Shown: positions 1-7,255 of the stretch, piece after piece
Layout of the letters: each line of letters begins with the position of its first letter
How positions within the stretch are numbered: position 1 is the stretch's first letter
Origin: a virus
Direction: 5' to 3' (one strand)
IMG/VR virus record: IMGVR_UViG_3300020442_000805
Coordinates: 1-31,274 of that record
DNA: 31,274 nt
Notes under the pieces: generated by a model
The model's database searches: none
The model's input: the letters and a program-made list of their open reading frames with translations, nothing else
What the model was told of the DNA's origin: nothing
Program-made: the position numbers and the translations under genes

Positions 1-30
1 TCCAGACTCTTGTGTGCTTTTCTTAGGCAT
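1..30 (-). CDS. Start of a gene cut by the window edge
   Basis: Only the first ten codons are visible (MPKKSTQESG), so no function can be given. The start is supported by an AAGGAG Shine-Dalgarno sequence about 11 nt upstream and by a good sigma70-type promoter at 70-98. It is the only gene visible downstream of that promoter, so it probably begins a new early transcript that continues outside the window. Confidence 0.6.
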   Translation of the reverse strand, partial: MPKKSTQESG

Positions 31-69
31 ATTGTTTTGTACTCCTTAATAAATTGTTGTTATAGTTTA

Positions 70-98
70 ATAATATATTCAAGTACCAAAAAAGTCAA
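70..98 (-). promoter_or_regulatory. Sigma70-type promoter for the left-edge gene
   Basis: On the minus strand there is a -35 TTGACT (93-98), a 17-bp spacer and a -10 TATTAT (70-75). Each hexamer is one base from consensus. Transcription would start near 63, about 33 nt before the ATG at 30. It lies in the longest noncoding stretch of the window (31-155), which is AT-rich and otherwise holds only the hairpin with a DnaA-box-like sequence at 146-166. Confidence 0.7.
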
Positions 99-145
99 CC
101 AGAAAGATAGGGCAAAAACGTCAATGATTATGCGGGTGATTTAGC

Positions 146-166
146 CTGTGGATAACTATTCCACAG
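146..166. other. Hairpin carrying a DnaA-box-like 9-mer
   Basis: A perfect 7-bp inverted repeat (CTGTGGA / TCCACAG, 7-nt loop) spans the stop codon of the 129-residue gene. On the minus strand, 147-155 reads TTATCCACA, identical to the strongest E. coli DnaA box. No T-run follows the hairpin in the direction of transcription, so it is not a standard rho-independent terminator. One such 9-mer in a window this size can occur by chance; its place at the edge of an AT-rich noncoding stretch is what makes it notable. Confidence 0.4.
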
Positions 167-545
167 TTTCTATGCGAGAAATTGCCTTATTGAGACCGTA
201 TTTTCTAATATCTCCTGAAAATAACATTAGTTCCATAGCCTTCTTTTCATTGGTTACAATTACACCATCGTCTGCTAGGTAGTATGGACAGTCAATATAT
301 TTGTCTAAGAATATTATGGTTTGGGTGGTAAGGTTGAAATCATTAGGAAAAGGCACATCATAAGTCTGTATCTGTAACTTTTCTTTTAAAAATGTTATAC
401 CATCATCGGTAAGTCTTAAACCACCTGTTGCTTTGCTTCTACTATTTTTCCACCATAAAGGCATATACTCTTTTAGAGTGTTTTCACCAATTGAAATGTT
501 GGCTTGTTTTAGGAATATTTTAGTGTAGGTTTCTTTCCAATTCAT
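156..545 (-). CDS. Conserved hypothetical phage protein, 129 aa
   Basis: Function not recognised. The protein is soluble, with no signal peptide or membrane segment. Residues about 40-55 (GGLRLTDDGITFLKE) look like the end of a small winged-helix or helical domain, and the rest is mixed alpha/beta. Its ATG overlaps the stop of the upstream 96-residue gene by ATGA, so the two are translationally coupled, and both should be made from the late-type promoter at 850-857. It is the last gene before the noncoding stretch at 31-155, and its stop codon lies inside a 7-bp hairpin. Confidence 0.75.
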   Translation of the reverse strand: MNWKETYTKIFLKQANISIGENTLKEYMPLWWKNSRSKATGGLRLTDDGITFLKEKLQIQTYDVPFPNDFNLTTQTIIFLDKYIDCPYYLADDGVIVTNEKKAMELMLFSGDIRKYGLNKAISRIETVE

Positions 546-832
546 TTTTCACTGACAGTTTCACCCTGTGTCAATTTGACCACCGTGAACTCTTCAGTGT
601 TGAATAGTGTGTTCAATTTTTTGGCTAGATTGAAGGCGTGTCCAGGGTTTGAAAAACTAACCTTTTTGTATTTAGGTCCTGGGTAGTTATTAAGCAAATT
701 AGCGGACTTAAGGTTAAATGCTTTACCTTGATAAAACACTGCCCATATGCCTTCAGCCGCTAGGATCTGTTCAGACTTGTAGTCTTTCTTGTTTGTGTAC
801 TCCAAAAGTACTGTTGGTTTAGGTCTACTCAT
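542..832 (-). CDS. Conserved hypothetical phage protein, 96 aa
   Basis: Function not recognised. It is a small basic soluble protein without membrane segments. The C-terminal half (residues about 50-90, with YKKVSFSNPGHAFNLAKKLN) looks like a compact alpha/beta unit. The start ATG sits 18 nt downstream of a T4-type late element (ATAAATAC at 850-857), followed by a purine-rich AAGAAACG leader. This points to late expression and a role in particle assembly or late DNA handling, but nothing more specific can be read from the sequence. Confidence 0.75.
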   Translation of the reverse strand: MSRPKPTVLLEYTNKKDYKSEQILAAEGIWAVFYQGKAFNLKSANLLNNYPGPKYKKVSFSNPGHAFNLAKKLNTLFNTEEFTVVKLTQGETVSEK

Positions 833-849
833 ACGTTTCTTATATATGA

Positions 850-857
850 GTATTTAT
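850..857 (-). promoter_or_regulatory. T4-type late promoter element
   Basis: The minus strand reads GATAAATACTCATATATAAG, with the core ATAAATAC that recurs upstream of three other late genes here. The T4 late promoter is TATAAATA followed by C-T-rich bases, so this is a close match. It lies in the 41-nt gap between two genes, 18 nt before the ATG of the 96-residue gene. Confidence 0.6.
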
Positions 858-873
858 CAGTTTTTAGGTTGTA

Positions 874-1110
874 TTATAACTTACCGCCGTCTACTTGCAC
901 TTCTACGGAGTCCTGTTCTGTTGATTTACGGCTCATTAGTGCTTCATAATCGCCTGTTAAACGGGCAAGTATTGTGGCAAGTGCATATGTGACTTGCTTG
1001 GCTTGTTGAATAGGAATTCGCACTTCTTTTTGATTGCTCATATCAGCACCTTTAACTTGCTGTATGAATTGTTGTAAACTGCTGGTGTTAATCGGTTCGT
1101 TTGTTTGCAT
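874..1110 (-). CDS. Conserved small phage protein, 78 aa
   Basis: Function not recognised, though the sequence has the look of a small protein common in marine T4-like phages. The pattern is an N-terminal helix (SSLQQFIQQVKGAD), a beta strand (KEVRIPI), then a helix (QAKQVTYALATILARLTGDYEAL). It is soluble, with an acidic C-terminal tail. Its start lies within the end of the upstream 166-residue gene (23-nt overlap), as expected in a tightly packed early or middle operon below the RNase H gene. Confidence 0.75.
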   Translation of the reverse strand: MQTNEPINTSSLQQFIQQVKGADMSNQKEVRIPIQQAKQVTYALATILARLTGDYEALMSRKSTEQDSVEVQVDGGKL

Positions 1111-1588
1111 TGGCTAACTCCGTTTTCATTTCTAATATGGTTCTAAAAGGACCTTTGAAAGGATATCTTTCAAGTGTTAATAATTTAGGGCAATAACTTC
1201 TTACCCAACCTTTTTCAAATTTAATGATGTAGTATCCTGCACAATATAAACTTTTGGACTTTTTACTCTTGTTAAAAAGAGGTAATTTTCTTTTTACATC
1301 AAATACCATATTGAATGGTTTGAATTTACTAGGATAATCATACACATCATTATCAGTGTTTTCCTCTTCTATTGCAGGTGCACTCAAAGTTGTACCCCAG
1401 AACCAATCCCCCGTAAAACTTTTTTCCAACTGTGATTGATTATCATACAGTCTAGTTCCTTGTTCACAACTGAACATATAACGTCTATCTTCTTGTTTGC
1501 AAATAGTTCCTATCTTTTCACCATTTGATTCTAATATCCAAAACCTATTTTCTAATATAGGTTTAGCATACAATTTTAATCTAGTCAT
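1088..1588 (-). CDS. Conserved hypothetical phage protein, 166 aa
   Basis: Function not recognised. I start it at the ATG at 1588 (MTRLKLYAK) rather than the longer open frame beginning at 1681. The 1588 ATG overlaps the RNase H stop as ATGA and has a GAGGTAA ribosome site, while the longer version would overlap about 100 nt of RNase H. The N-terminal part (LENRFWILESNGEKIGTI) is a small beta domain and the remainder is basic. It is translationally coupled to the nuclease, so an accessory role in replication is possible but unproven. Confidence 0.75.
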   Translation of the reverse strand: MTRLKLYAKPILENRFWILESNGEKIGTICKQEDRRYMFSCEQGTRLYDNQSQLEKSFTGDWFWGTTLSAPAIEEENTDNDVYDYPSKFKPFNMVFDVKRKLPLFNKSKKSKSLYCAGYYIIKFEKGWVRSYCPKLLTLERYPFKGPFRTILEMKTELANANKRTD

Positions 1589-2580
1589 GCTGTTACCTCT
1601 TCTGGTTTGTATTTGGCATTCAATGGTTCCGCATAACTCTGCGGATACTCTGCTATCTTCTGCAGATCCCATTTTGCACAAAATTTAATCAATTTTAAAC
1701 CAACCTGTTCTACTGTTTTTGTTTTTGCACTGCCAATTGTTTCTTTGATCACTGTTTTAATTTCTTCTGGTTGTGCAGACAAATCACAAAGTGTAACATT
1801 TCTTTGATAGTCATCTATTACTCTGTGTTCATATCCTTCATGATCCACCCAACGTTGCAACATCATATTGTTCCAACTATAACCTTTTGAATCTCTATCA
1901 GCAAAGGCTTCTTGTAAACCTACCTTTGTTTTTGTGCCTTTTGTACGTACACCTGGATATGCTGAAAATACATTGTCTGAACTATCACCTCTCATACACT
2001 TTTCAAATAAAAGCCATTGTGGATTTGGAGCAGGCTTTTCTTCGCCAGTCTTTTTGTCTTTAACCCTGTTTCCTTTTGCATCAAAGTAACCTTCATGAGT
2101 AATCATTACTTCTTGAACACCATTATATTGTGCAACATTTGGAGCAATCAATTGGGCAAAGTCACCATCTGTGCTTATTATAAAGTGATTATCGTTAGGA
2201 TGTGCTTGTACCCAACCTGCAATTAAATCGTCTGCTTCTAGCACATCATTTCTTAATACTGTGCAATTAGTTTTCTGATCTATAAAGTCTTTGAAGTTAT
2301 CAAATGTTTCCCAAAACACTTCATCTTCTTCTACTTCTTTTTCTGTACGAGCATCTCTGGCGTTTTTTCTGTTTCTTTTGTAAGGCTCATAGAAATCTTT
2401 ACGCCAACTTCTTCCTTCCAAACAAAATACAACATGGTCACCTTTAAAGTCTTGCCATACTTTTCTAATGCTGTTGAATGTAATATGTAGAGCCATTCCA
2501 ATCTTTGAATCTAAATCGCTTTGGATCGCAAATTTTGATCTAAAAAATGTGTTTGCTGTATCTACAAGTATATAATTCAT
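1585..2580 (-). CDS. rnh: T4 RNase H-like 5'-3' flap exonuclease
   Basis: This is a 5' nuclease of the FEN/T4 RNase H family, which removes RNA primers and flaps from lagging-strand fragments. The metal-binding acidic residues are in place: D7 (ILVDTAN), E115/D117/D118 (LEADDLI), D138 and D140 (STDGDF), and D199/D202 (GDSSDN) before the DNA-binding helical region. The basic motif YEPYKRNRK (64-72) matches the helical-arch residues that hold the 5' end. At 331 residues it is close to the family length. It starts at a TAATG overlap with the gene above. The polymerase, clamp and exonuclease further upstream complete a T4-type replication set. Confidence 0.93.
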   Translation of the reverse strand: MNYILVDTANTFFRSKFAIQSDLDSKIGMALHITFNSIRKVWQDFKGDHVVFCLEGRSWRKDFYEPYKRNRKNARDARTEKEVEEDEVFWETFDNFKDFIDQKTNCTVLRNDVLEADDLIAGWVQAHPNDNHFIISTDGDFAQLIAPNVAQYNGVQEVMITHEGYFDAKGNRVKDKKTGEEKPAPNPQWLLFEKCMRGDSSDNVFSAYPGVRTKGTKTKVGLQEAFADRDSKGYSWNNMMLQRWVDHEGYEHRVIDDYQRNVTLCDLSAQPEEIKTVIKETIGSAKTKTVEQVGLKLIKFCAKWDLQKIAEYPQSYAEPLNAKYKPEEVTA

Positions 2581-2795
2581 TAGTATTTTCTTACAATATG
2601 CCTTCTTAATGCTCTTGTTAATTCTTCAATTTTATCAATGATACTGATCAAACTAGGATCTGTAATGTATTTGCCAGCCTCTTTTGCTTGATCTCTTAAA
2701 GCATCATATTCTCTAATTGATATACGCACCATTGGAGTAGTATCACGTGTAGATTCATTCTCGTATGTTGCATCTTCTGATCTATCATCTGTCAT
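2580..2795 (-). CDS. Small helical protein, 71 aa
   Basis: Function not recognised. I chose the ATG at 2795 (MTDDRSEDA) because an AAGGAG site precedes it; the open frame extends upstream to 2876 but would overlap the neighbouring gene deeply. The first 25 residues are acidic and polar. The rest is strand-helix-helix (VRISIREYDALRDQAKEAG), ending in a basic helix, a layout seen in small ribbon-helix-helix-like or coiled-coil proteins. It is coupled to RNase H by a TAATG overlap. Confidence 0.65.
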   Translation of the reverse strand: MTDDRSEDATYENESTRDTTPMVRISIREYDALRDQAKEAGKYITDPSLISIIDKIEELTRALRRHIVRKY

Positions 2796-2805
2796 TTTAT
2801 TCTCC

Positions 2806-3180
2806 TTAACTAATCTCTGACTTGTCTTTACCAATATCTTTGACATTGATATATCCAGCACCTCTAGTTGGATCAAGTCCTTCTTCTTTCAGAATGTTAC
2901 TTGCAATAGTTTTAAACCATCCATCAACAATCTGTTCATTTGTTTCGCCTTTATAGCCTGCATCTAAAAGTTTTTCAATAAATTCATTATTCCAATCTAA
3001 CTCAAAAAAACCATTTCTTATGTTGTCTTCATTTATTTTAGTATCCAACACAGCAACCCACGGCTCACCTTTTTTAGTTGCTTCTTCTTTTTCTTTCATT
3101 AAAGCCTCTAATTTAGCACTTGGAGTTTCTTTAGTTTCTTCTTTGTTAAAGATCCCTTTTACTTTCTTAATCACGTCCAT
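2806..3180 (-). CDS. Conserved phage protein, 124 aa
   Basis: No known function. The central part (PWVAVLDTKINEDNIRNGFFELDWN and the following helix ending in GYKGETNEQIVDGWF) resembles a protein common in marine T4-like phages. The N-terminal third is a charged helix rich in lysine and glutamate. The ATG at 3180 has a GGAG site upstream. It sits between QueE and RNase H in one operon, which says only that it is made with early or middle genes. Confidence 0.75.
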   Translation of the reverse strand: MDVIKKVKGIFNKEETKETPSAKLEALMKEKEEATKKGEPWVAVLDTKINEDNIRNGFFELDWNNEFIEKLLDAGYKGETNEQIVDGWFKTIASNILKEEGLDPTRGAGYINVKDIGKDKSEIS

Positions 3181-3212
3181 TGTTTTTTCTCCATTTCATT
3201 TTGTTTATTTCC

Positions 3213-4127
3213 TCAAGTCCCCCAGGCATTTCCGAATATGTCGACATGGAGTCTTGGTGTATATCTCCATCCTCTTGCCATTGCCAACTCTGCAACGTTT
3301 TTTGTGTTGAGTTTGTATTCTTCTGATCTTCCTCCCAATGGCATGATATAAACGGGAACGTCGATTCCCACTTGATTGTATTCGGCAACTGCCTTTGTAA
3401 CTTCATCAACATCGGTTGCATCAGCAACCACAAATTTGAAATACATTTGAGAGTTAGGAATCCTATAATAAGAAAGAGCAATTTCAGGTTTGATAGCAGT
3501 GTGCCAAGGCTCACCTGATACGGAAAGTTTCGGAGAGCAACTCCAAGTGACTTCGAATCTGTCTTGTTTTCTGAGATAGTCTTCAAAATCCTTGTGTAAA
3601 GTCTGCGTTGTATTTGTTTCGAAAGTAACATTTTTCAAATCCTTCATTTTAGGATGTTCAAATAAATCTACATAAAACCTCTGCCACCCTAACAAAGGCT
3701 CACCTCCAGTAAGTATAAAATGTACATCTTGTCCATTTGACATTGTCCACTTACGTTCAGGAGTTAATGATAACACATGATCCACCACTTCGTCAATCGT
3801 TTTATCCATCATATATTTTTTGAATTCTGGATAGATACTGGCATAAGTGTCGCAACCTGTGTGTATGATTGGCAAGTCTTCAAAAGTGTCTACCTTATCC
3901 AAAACACCATCATCTATCAATGCTTTAACTTCCGGATTGTATTTGATTCCTTGTTTTAACTTTTCTGCTCTATCAGGATGTCTTTCCAATCCAAAATTCA
4001 TACATCTAAAATTACAACCAAATGTTCGCAAGAACACGGAAGGCACACCTACAAAACGTCCTTCACCTTGTACAGAATAAAATGCTTCACTGTACCTTAA
4101 TCTTTGATTGTGTAATTTACTGACCAT
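3213..4127 (-). CDS. queE: 7-carboxy-7-deazaguanine synthase QueE (radical SAM)
   Basis: QueE converts 6-carboxy-tetrahydropterin to 7-carboxy-7-deazaguanine using a 4Fe-4S cluster and S-adenosylmethionine. Family marks are the N-terminal SVQGEGRFVGVPSVFLR, the cysteines C38 and C42 (FGCNFRC), a CDT motif with C92 and the SAM-binding TGGEP at 140-144. The cluster motif is stretched to C-x3-C-x49-C by an insertion of about 50 residues; classical QueE has C-x14-C-x2-C. The gene overlaps folE by 11 nt, so two pathway enzymes are made together. With the DpdA homologue in the window, the product is probably for DNA modification rather than tRNA queuosine. Confidence 0.9.
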   Translation of the reverse strand: MVSKLHNQRLRYSEAFYSVQGEGRFVGVPSVFLRTFGCNFRCMNFGLERHPDRAEKLKQGIKYNPEVKALIDDGVLDKVDTFEDLPIIHTGCDTYASIYPEFKKYMMDKTIDEVVDHVLSLTPERKWTMSNGQDVHFILTGGEPLLGWQRFYVDLFEHPKMKDLKNVTFETNTTQTLHKDFEDYLRKQDRFEVTWSCSPKLSVSGEPWHTAIKPEIALSYYRIPNSQMYFKFVVADATDVDEVTKAVAEYNQVGIDVPVYIMPLGGRSEEYKLNTKNVAELAMARGWRYTPRLHVDIFGNAWGT

Positions 4128-4794
4128 GACCTTTCATACTCAAACAGATATCATAAAACTCTTTTTTCAATGGAGCGTGTTTATCAAATGCACCAAGTAA
4201 TATTGCAGTTGTCATATCTGATTCATGTTCTCTCACGCCTCTCTGTGTCATGCAATGATGTTCTGCTTTTATCAATACAGCCACGTTTGGAGTTTTTGCA
4301 TATTTTTGTAATGCTTCTGCAATTTGTGTTGTCATCTCTTCTTGTATCTGAGGACGTTCTGCAATATGATGAACTATTCTATTAAATTTAGATAATCCTA
4401 TTACTTCCTGTTCCGGCAGTATACCAACCCAACATTTTCCAACAATATTCTGAAAATGGTGAGCACACGTTGACTTAACACTTATTGGACCACTTGTATA
4501 TAAACTTCTATATCCCATATTAGGAAAAGAAGTGACCTTGGGTGGATTTACAAATCTACCTGCAAAGATTTCTTTCATATACATCTTTGCTACACGTCTT
4601 GCAGTTTCTTTTGTGTTGTGATCGTTTTCAGTGTCAATTACTAGAGCATCTAGTACGCCTGAAAAAGAATCTTCAACTTCTTTTTGTAGTTCTTCTATTT
4701 CGCCTTTTTCGATATACTCAGCAATGTTATCATTACTGTGAAATCGCACTTCTTTTTCCTTAAGCCTTTGCCTAATCTTTTCTGATGTTTTCAT
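4117..4794 (-). CDS. folE: GTP cyclohydrolase I
   Basis: FolE opens the GTP ring to give 7,8-dihydroneopterin triphosphate, the first step to both folate and 7-deazaguanines. The zinc ligands are visible as C110 and H113 (CAHHF) and C181 (EHHCMTQRG), the same numbering as in E. coli FolE. The GTP-binding region (GLSKFNRIVH) follows at about 133-142. Length 225 aa is normal. It lies directly below a 68-residue gene and overlaps queE, forming a folE-queE unit. A phage has little need for folate here, so the link to QueE and DpdA suggests a role in base modification. Confidence 0.95.
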   Translation of the reverse strand: MKTSEKIRQRLKEKEVRFHSNDNIAEYIEKGEIEELQKEVEDSFSGVLDALVIDTENDHNTKETARRVAKMYMKEIFAGRFVNPPKVTSFPNMGYRSLYTSGPISVKSTCAHHFQNIVGKCWVGILPEQEVIGLSKFNRIVHHIAERPQIQEEMTTQIAEALQKYAKTPNVAVLIKAEHHCMTQRGVREHESDMTTAILLGAFDKHAPLKKEFYDICLSMKGHGQ

Positions 4795-4797
4795 TCC

Positions 4798-5004
4798 TTA
4801 CCTTTTAATATATTTTTCTAACACTTCGATTTGATCATGATATTGAGCAATCACAGTTAATTCTTTTTCTATTGCTTCTAATATATCAGGATGTTCACCA
4901 ACGCCGACTGCTTTCTCCATGTAGATCTCAACATTCGCCGCGTGTTTCTTAATATGACCTTTTGCGTGTTCAATCAAAGCGTCATAAATCATTTGTCTAG
5001 CCAT
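4798..5004 (-). CDS. Conserved small helical phage protein, 68 aa
   Basis: No known function. It is almost entirely helical, with several histidines in the first half and a helical C-terminus (LEAIEKELTVIAQYHDQIEVLEKYIKR), and resembles small proteins conserved in marine T4-like phages. It is the first gene after a candidate promoter at 5023-5051 and has an AGGAG ribosome site. Because folE follows 3 nt after its stop, it is cotranscribed with the deazaguanine genes. Confidence 0.8.
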   Translation of the reverse strand: MARQMIYDALIEHAKGHIKKHAANVEIYMEKAVGVGEHPDILEAIEKELTVIAQYHDQIEVLEKYIKR

Positions 5005-5022
5005 GTTTTTCTCCTATGTGTT

Positions 5023-5051
5023 ATATTAACAAATTTTGTCCAATTTGTCAA
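5023..5051 (-). promoter_or_regulatory. Candidate sigma70 promoter for the folE-queE unit
   Basis: A perfect -35 TTGACA (5046-5051) is followed after 17 bp by TAATAT (5023-5028), which matches the -10 consensus at four of six positions. It overlaps the last codons of the SGNH hydrolase gene above. The predicted start near 5016 leaves only a very short leader before the AGGAG at 5011-5015 and the ATG at 5004. It is weaker than the other promoters in the window but has the same spacing. Confidence 0.45.
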
Positions 5052-5628
5052 CTATTTGATTGTAAACAATTTGGTTTCCTTCTACCGTATAATGATTAAT
5101 ATTTCCGCGGTATTTGGGCCAAGTTTTGCTCAAATCCAAAATGTGATCTTCTGTAGCATAAAAATTGCTAATCTCAAAATGATCAACTGCCAAATATGGA
5201 ATTGGGATAAACTTCTTAATTTTTTCACGTATCATATTGTAAATGTCAATCTGATACTCATCATCATAATGATGCCAAAACCAATTCTTTGCAGTCTTTA
5301 AACTTGGATTAAACCAATCAAATCTCTTTTCTAAATCAGAATATATTAGATCACAGTCTTTGTGTAGACCTTCTTCGTGTACAGGATGTTTTGGAGTGTG
5401 TATTCTGCTGGGACTTGTATGACACACAATCACACAATCATAATTGTTTACCCAATAAGGATCTGTAGCACTCACATTGTGTAGTTGTTTTAATATTTTG
5501 TATTCACCAACACCTGCTTGAGCAACAATATTCACAGCATTATCTTCTGCAAGTTTGTGAACCCAGCCTTTGCCAGTGGGCCACTCAGCCGCAAAACTAT
5601 CACCTGCTACTAGAATTCTTTTAGCCAT
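5026..5628 (-). CDS. SGNH/GDSL-type hydrolase, 200 aa
   Basis: The protein has the block pattern of SGNH hydrolases: GDSF with the nucleophile serine near the N-terminus (residues 9-12), a glycine block (AGVGEY) at about 38-43, and a C-terminal NHYTVEGNQ that holds the catalytic histidine. The usual GxND block is replaced by HTSPSRIH, so the oxyanion site is divergent. No signal peptide is seen, so it acts in the host cytoplasm or in the particle. Its start overlaps the end of a second SGNH gene. The substrate is unknown; ester hydrolysis on sugars or lipids is the usual role. Confidence 0.75.
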   Translation of the reverse strand: MAKRILVAGDSFAAEWPTGKGWVHKLAEDNAVNIVAQAGVGEYKILKQLHNVSATDPYWVNNYDCVIVCHTSPSRIHTPKHPVHEEGLHKDCDLIYSDLEKRFDWFNPSLKTAKNWFWHHYDDEYQIDIYNMIREKIKKFIPIPYLAVDHFEISNFYATEDHILDLSKTWPKYRGNINHYTVEGNQIVYNQIVDKLDKIC

Positions 5629-6428
5629 TTTAAATATTCCTTTGCAACCAGTTCATGATATTGTTTATTAAAGTGTTCATTGTCTTCAAGATAGAATTCT
5701 TCTGCTTTGTGTCCTAATGTATTTAGATATTGTTCGACACTCTGACCTGCCCTTTTCAGTGTTTTCATTTTACCAAAATATTCAAAGTTATTGGGCCATG
5801 CTCCTCTTGTTCTAAAATTAAACACATACAACTTGGCGTTGTGATCTGCACAAATATTGTCCCAAGCATATATGTTCAATAAAAATTCTCTTTTTTCCAA
5901 AGTGGTGTTGCATTCATTCCACAGTTTAACTTTCATATATGAATCTTTTCTTACATCAGGTTTAATCAATCCTTTTTCAGGTGACAATTCAAAGTCAGGT
6001 CTTTGTTGATAATCTTCCATTGTAGGTTTGGATAGCAGTTGAACTGTGTTTCCTGCTATTGCTTGATCAGAATATTTCTTAATCATATCTGTAGATTGTT
6101 CATGCTCAATCATAAAATGATCAACTGGATCTGCTTCTTGTTTTAGATCAGGATCAAAACTTAAAACCATTCTATTCAAAGGAGCCAAACAGATGTACAC
6201 TTCATCTATATCAGGATGTTTTTCAAAAGATGTTTTAAGCCAATTGGTATATAAACTGTTCACAGCACCTGGTTGTGCGTATATGATCACAGGCTTATTG
6301 TGTAAGTTAGAGTATTGTTCGCAATAATTGTTGTCGTTCCAAAAAGAGTAACTTCCCGGACCAACTTTACCTTCTATTGTTTGATATCCAACTGTGTGAC
6401 TGTCGCCTATAAAAAGTGTTTTACTCAT
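5610..6428 (-). CDS. SGNH/GDSL-type hydrolase, 272 aa
   Basis: The N-terminal GDSHTVGY (residues 8-15) is the SGNH nucleophile block. A glycine block (QPGAVNSLY) follows at about 52-60, and a C-terminal DNEHFNKQYHELVAKEYL supplies the D-x2-H-type pair. The middle 120 residues are an insertion not shared with the neighbouring 200-residue paralogue. No secretion signal is present. It overlaps both the HIT gene above (8 nt) and the second SGNH gene below (19 nt), so the two hydrolases are coexpressed. The substrate cannot be read from the sequence. Confidence 0.75.
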   Translation of the reverse strand: MSKTLFIGDSHTVGYQTIEGKVGPGSYSFWNDNNYCEQYSNLHNKPVIIYAQPGAVNSLYTNWLKTSFEKHPDIDEVYICLAPLNRMVLSFDPDLKQEADPVDHFMIEHEQSTDMIKKYSDQAIAGNTVQLLSKPTMEDYQQRPDFELSPEKGLIKPDVRKDSYMKVKLWNECNTTLEKREFLLNIYAWDNICADHNAKLYVFNFRTRGAWPNNFEYFGKMKTLKRAGQSVEQYLNTLGHKAEEFYLEDNEHFNKQYHELVAKEYLKWLKEF

Positions 6429-6804
6429 TTTTTGTGTAGTCCCCTTTGCTAGGAATCACATGACGTACACCACCTTTTGGATTTTCACAATCACCTTTTT
6501 TTCTAGGAATAAGATGAACGTGAGGATACATCACTGTTTGTCCTGCCGCTTCACCAACATTTATGCCAATGTTGTAACCATCTATAATACCTTTGGCTAC
6601 ATTATCATTGCCAATTTTCATTGCAAGTTCCATACATCTAATAATTCTTTCCTGAGTTGCCTCTTTAGGCACAATCAAAGAATGTCCTTCCGTGACAGGG
6701 TATCCATCATTATACCACACCATGTCCTTAAAATCATACACAACATCAGTCCAAGGTGCTCTACCTTCTTTTTTTGCTTTTTCTAAATTATCTACTTTTA
6801 ACAT
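6421..6804 (-). CDS. HIT-family nucleotide hydrolase/transferase
   Basis: HIT proteins hydrolyse or transfer nucleoside phosphates through a His triad. The C-terminal signature here is GQTVMYPHVHLIPR (88-101). It keeps the middle nucleophilic histidine (H95) and the last one (H97), but the first histidine of the triad is a tyrosine (Y93). The N-terminal WYNDGYPVTEGHSLIVPK (30-47) is the usual HIT substrate region. It follows 1 nt after the purine phosphoribosyltransferase stop, which suggests a nucleotide-metabolism role, for example cleaving dinucleotides or nucleoside phosphoramidates. Confidence 0.88.
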   Translation of the reverse strand: MLKVDNLEKAKKEGRAPWTDVVYDFKDMVWYNDGYPVTEGHSLIVPKEATQERIIRCMELAMKIGNDNVAKGIIDGYNIGINVGEAAGQTVMYPHVHLIPRKKGDCENPKGGVRHVIPSKGDYTKNE

Positions 6805-6805
6805 C

Positions 6806-7255
6806 CTACCATTCTTCCCACGGAAATACTATCCAACACGGCACAACACTCTTGTCTATTTCATAACAATAGTAATCCAAGTCTTTAAAATTGCTTGGTG
6901 TGTTGTGTATTATTGATGCAGTTCTAACTTTGTCTTCGCCACCAAAGTTGTTTTTTATATAATTGAAAGTTTCACCTGTGTCATTTATATCATCAATAAT
7001 CAATATTTTCTTTTGAAACGCATATGCTTTTTCTAGATTACGTAGATCAGGTTTTGCTTTATGATCTCTCAGTCTTACATCTAATGCTTCATGTGGTTTG
7101 TTCAATCTATGACTTAGATAAATTCCAGGTATGCAACCACCTCTATTGATACCCATGATCACATCTGGTTCCCAGTTGTCTTTTGACATTTTGTCTGCAA
7201 TCTGCTCCAGTGCGTTACGCACCTGTATCATTGTAAAATATTGTTTGTTGTCCAT
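6806..7255 (-). CDS. Purine phosphoribosyltransferase (guanine/xanthine/hypoxanthine type)
   Basis: This type I phosphoribosyltransferase makes a purine nucleotide from a free base and PRPP. The PRPP-binding loop is clear (ILIIDDINDTGETF, 84-97), as is the earlier GINRGG pyrophosphate loop (35-40). The C-terminal WIVFPWE is typical of 6-oxopurine enzymes such as Gpt and archaeal-type Hpt, and contacts the base. At 149 residues it is of normal length. In this genome a likely job is to recover guanine released when DpdA exchanges bases in DNA; that link is an inference. Confidence 0.88.
   Translation of the reverse strand: MDNKQYFTMIQVRNALEQIADKMSKDNWEPDVIMGINRGGCIPGIYLSHRLNKPHEALDVRLRDHKAKPDLRNLEKAYAFQKKILIIDDINDTGETFNYIKNNFGGEDKVRTASIIHNTPSNFKDLDYYCYEIDKSVVPCWIVFPWEEW

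Noticed and set aside
146-166. The hairpin at the left end as a rho-independent terminator
   Set aside because: No run of T follows the stem in the direction of transcription, only mixed bases.
3167-3631. 154-residue open frame on the minus strand within queE
   Set aside because: It is in another frame of the clear QueE sequence and has no ribosome site or family pattern.
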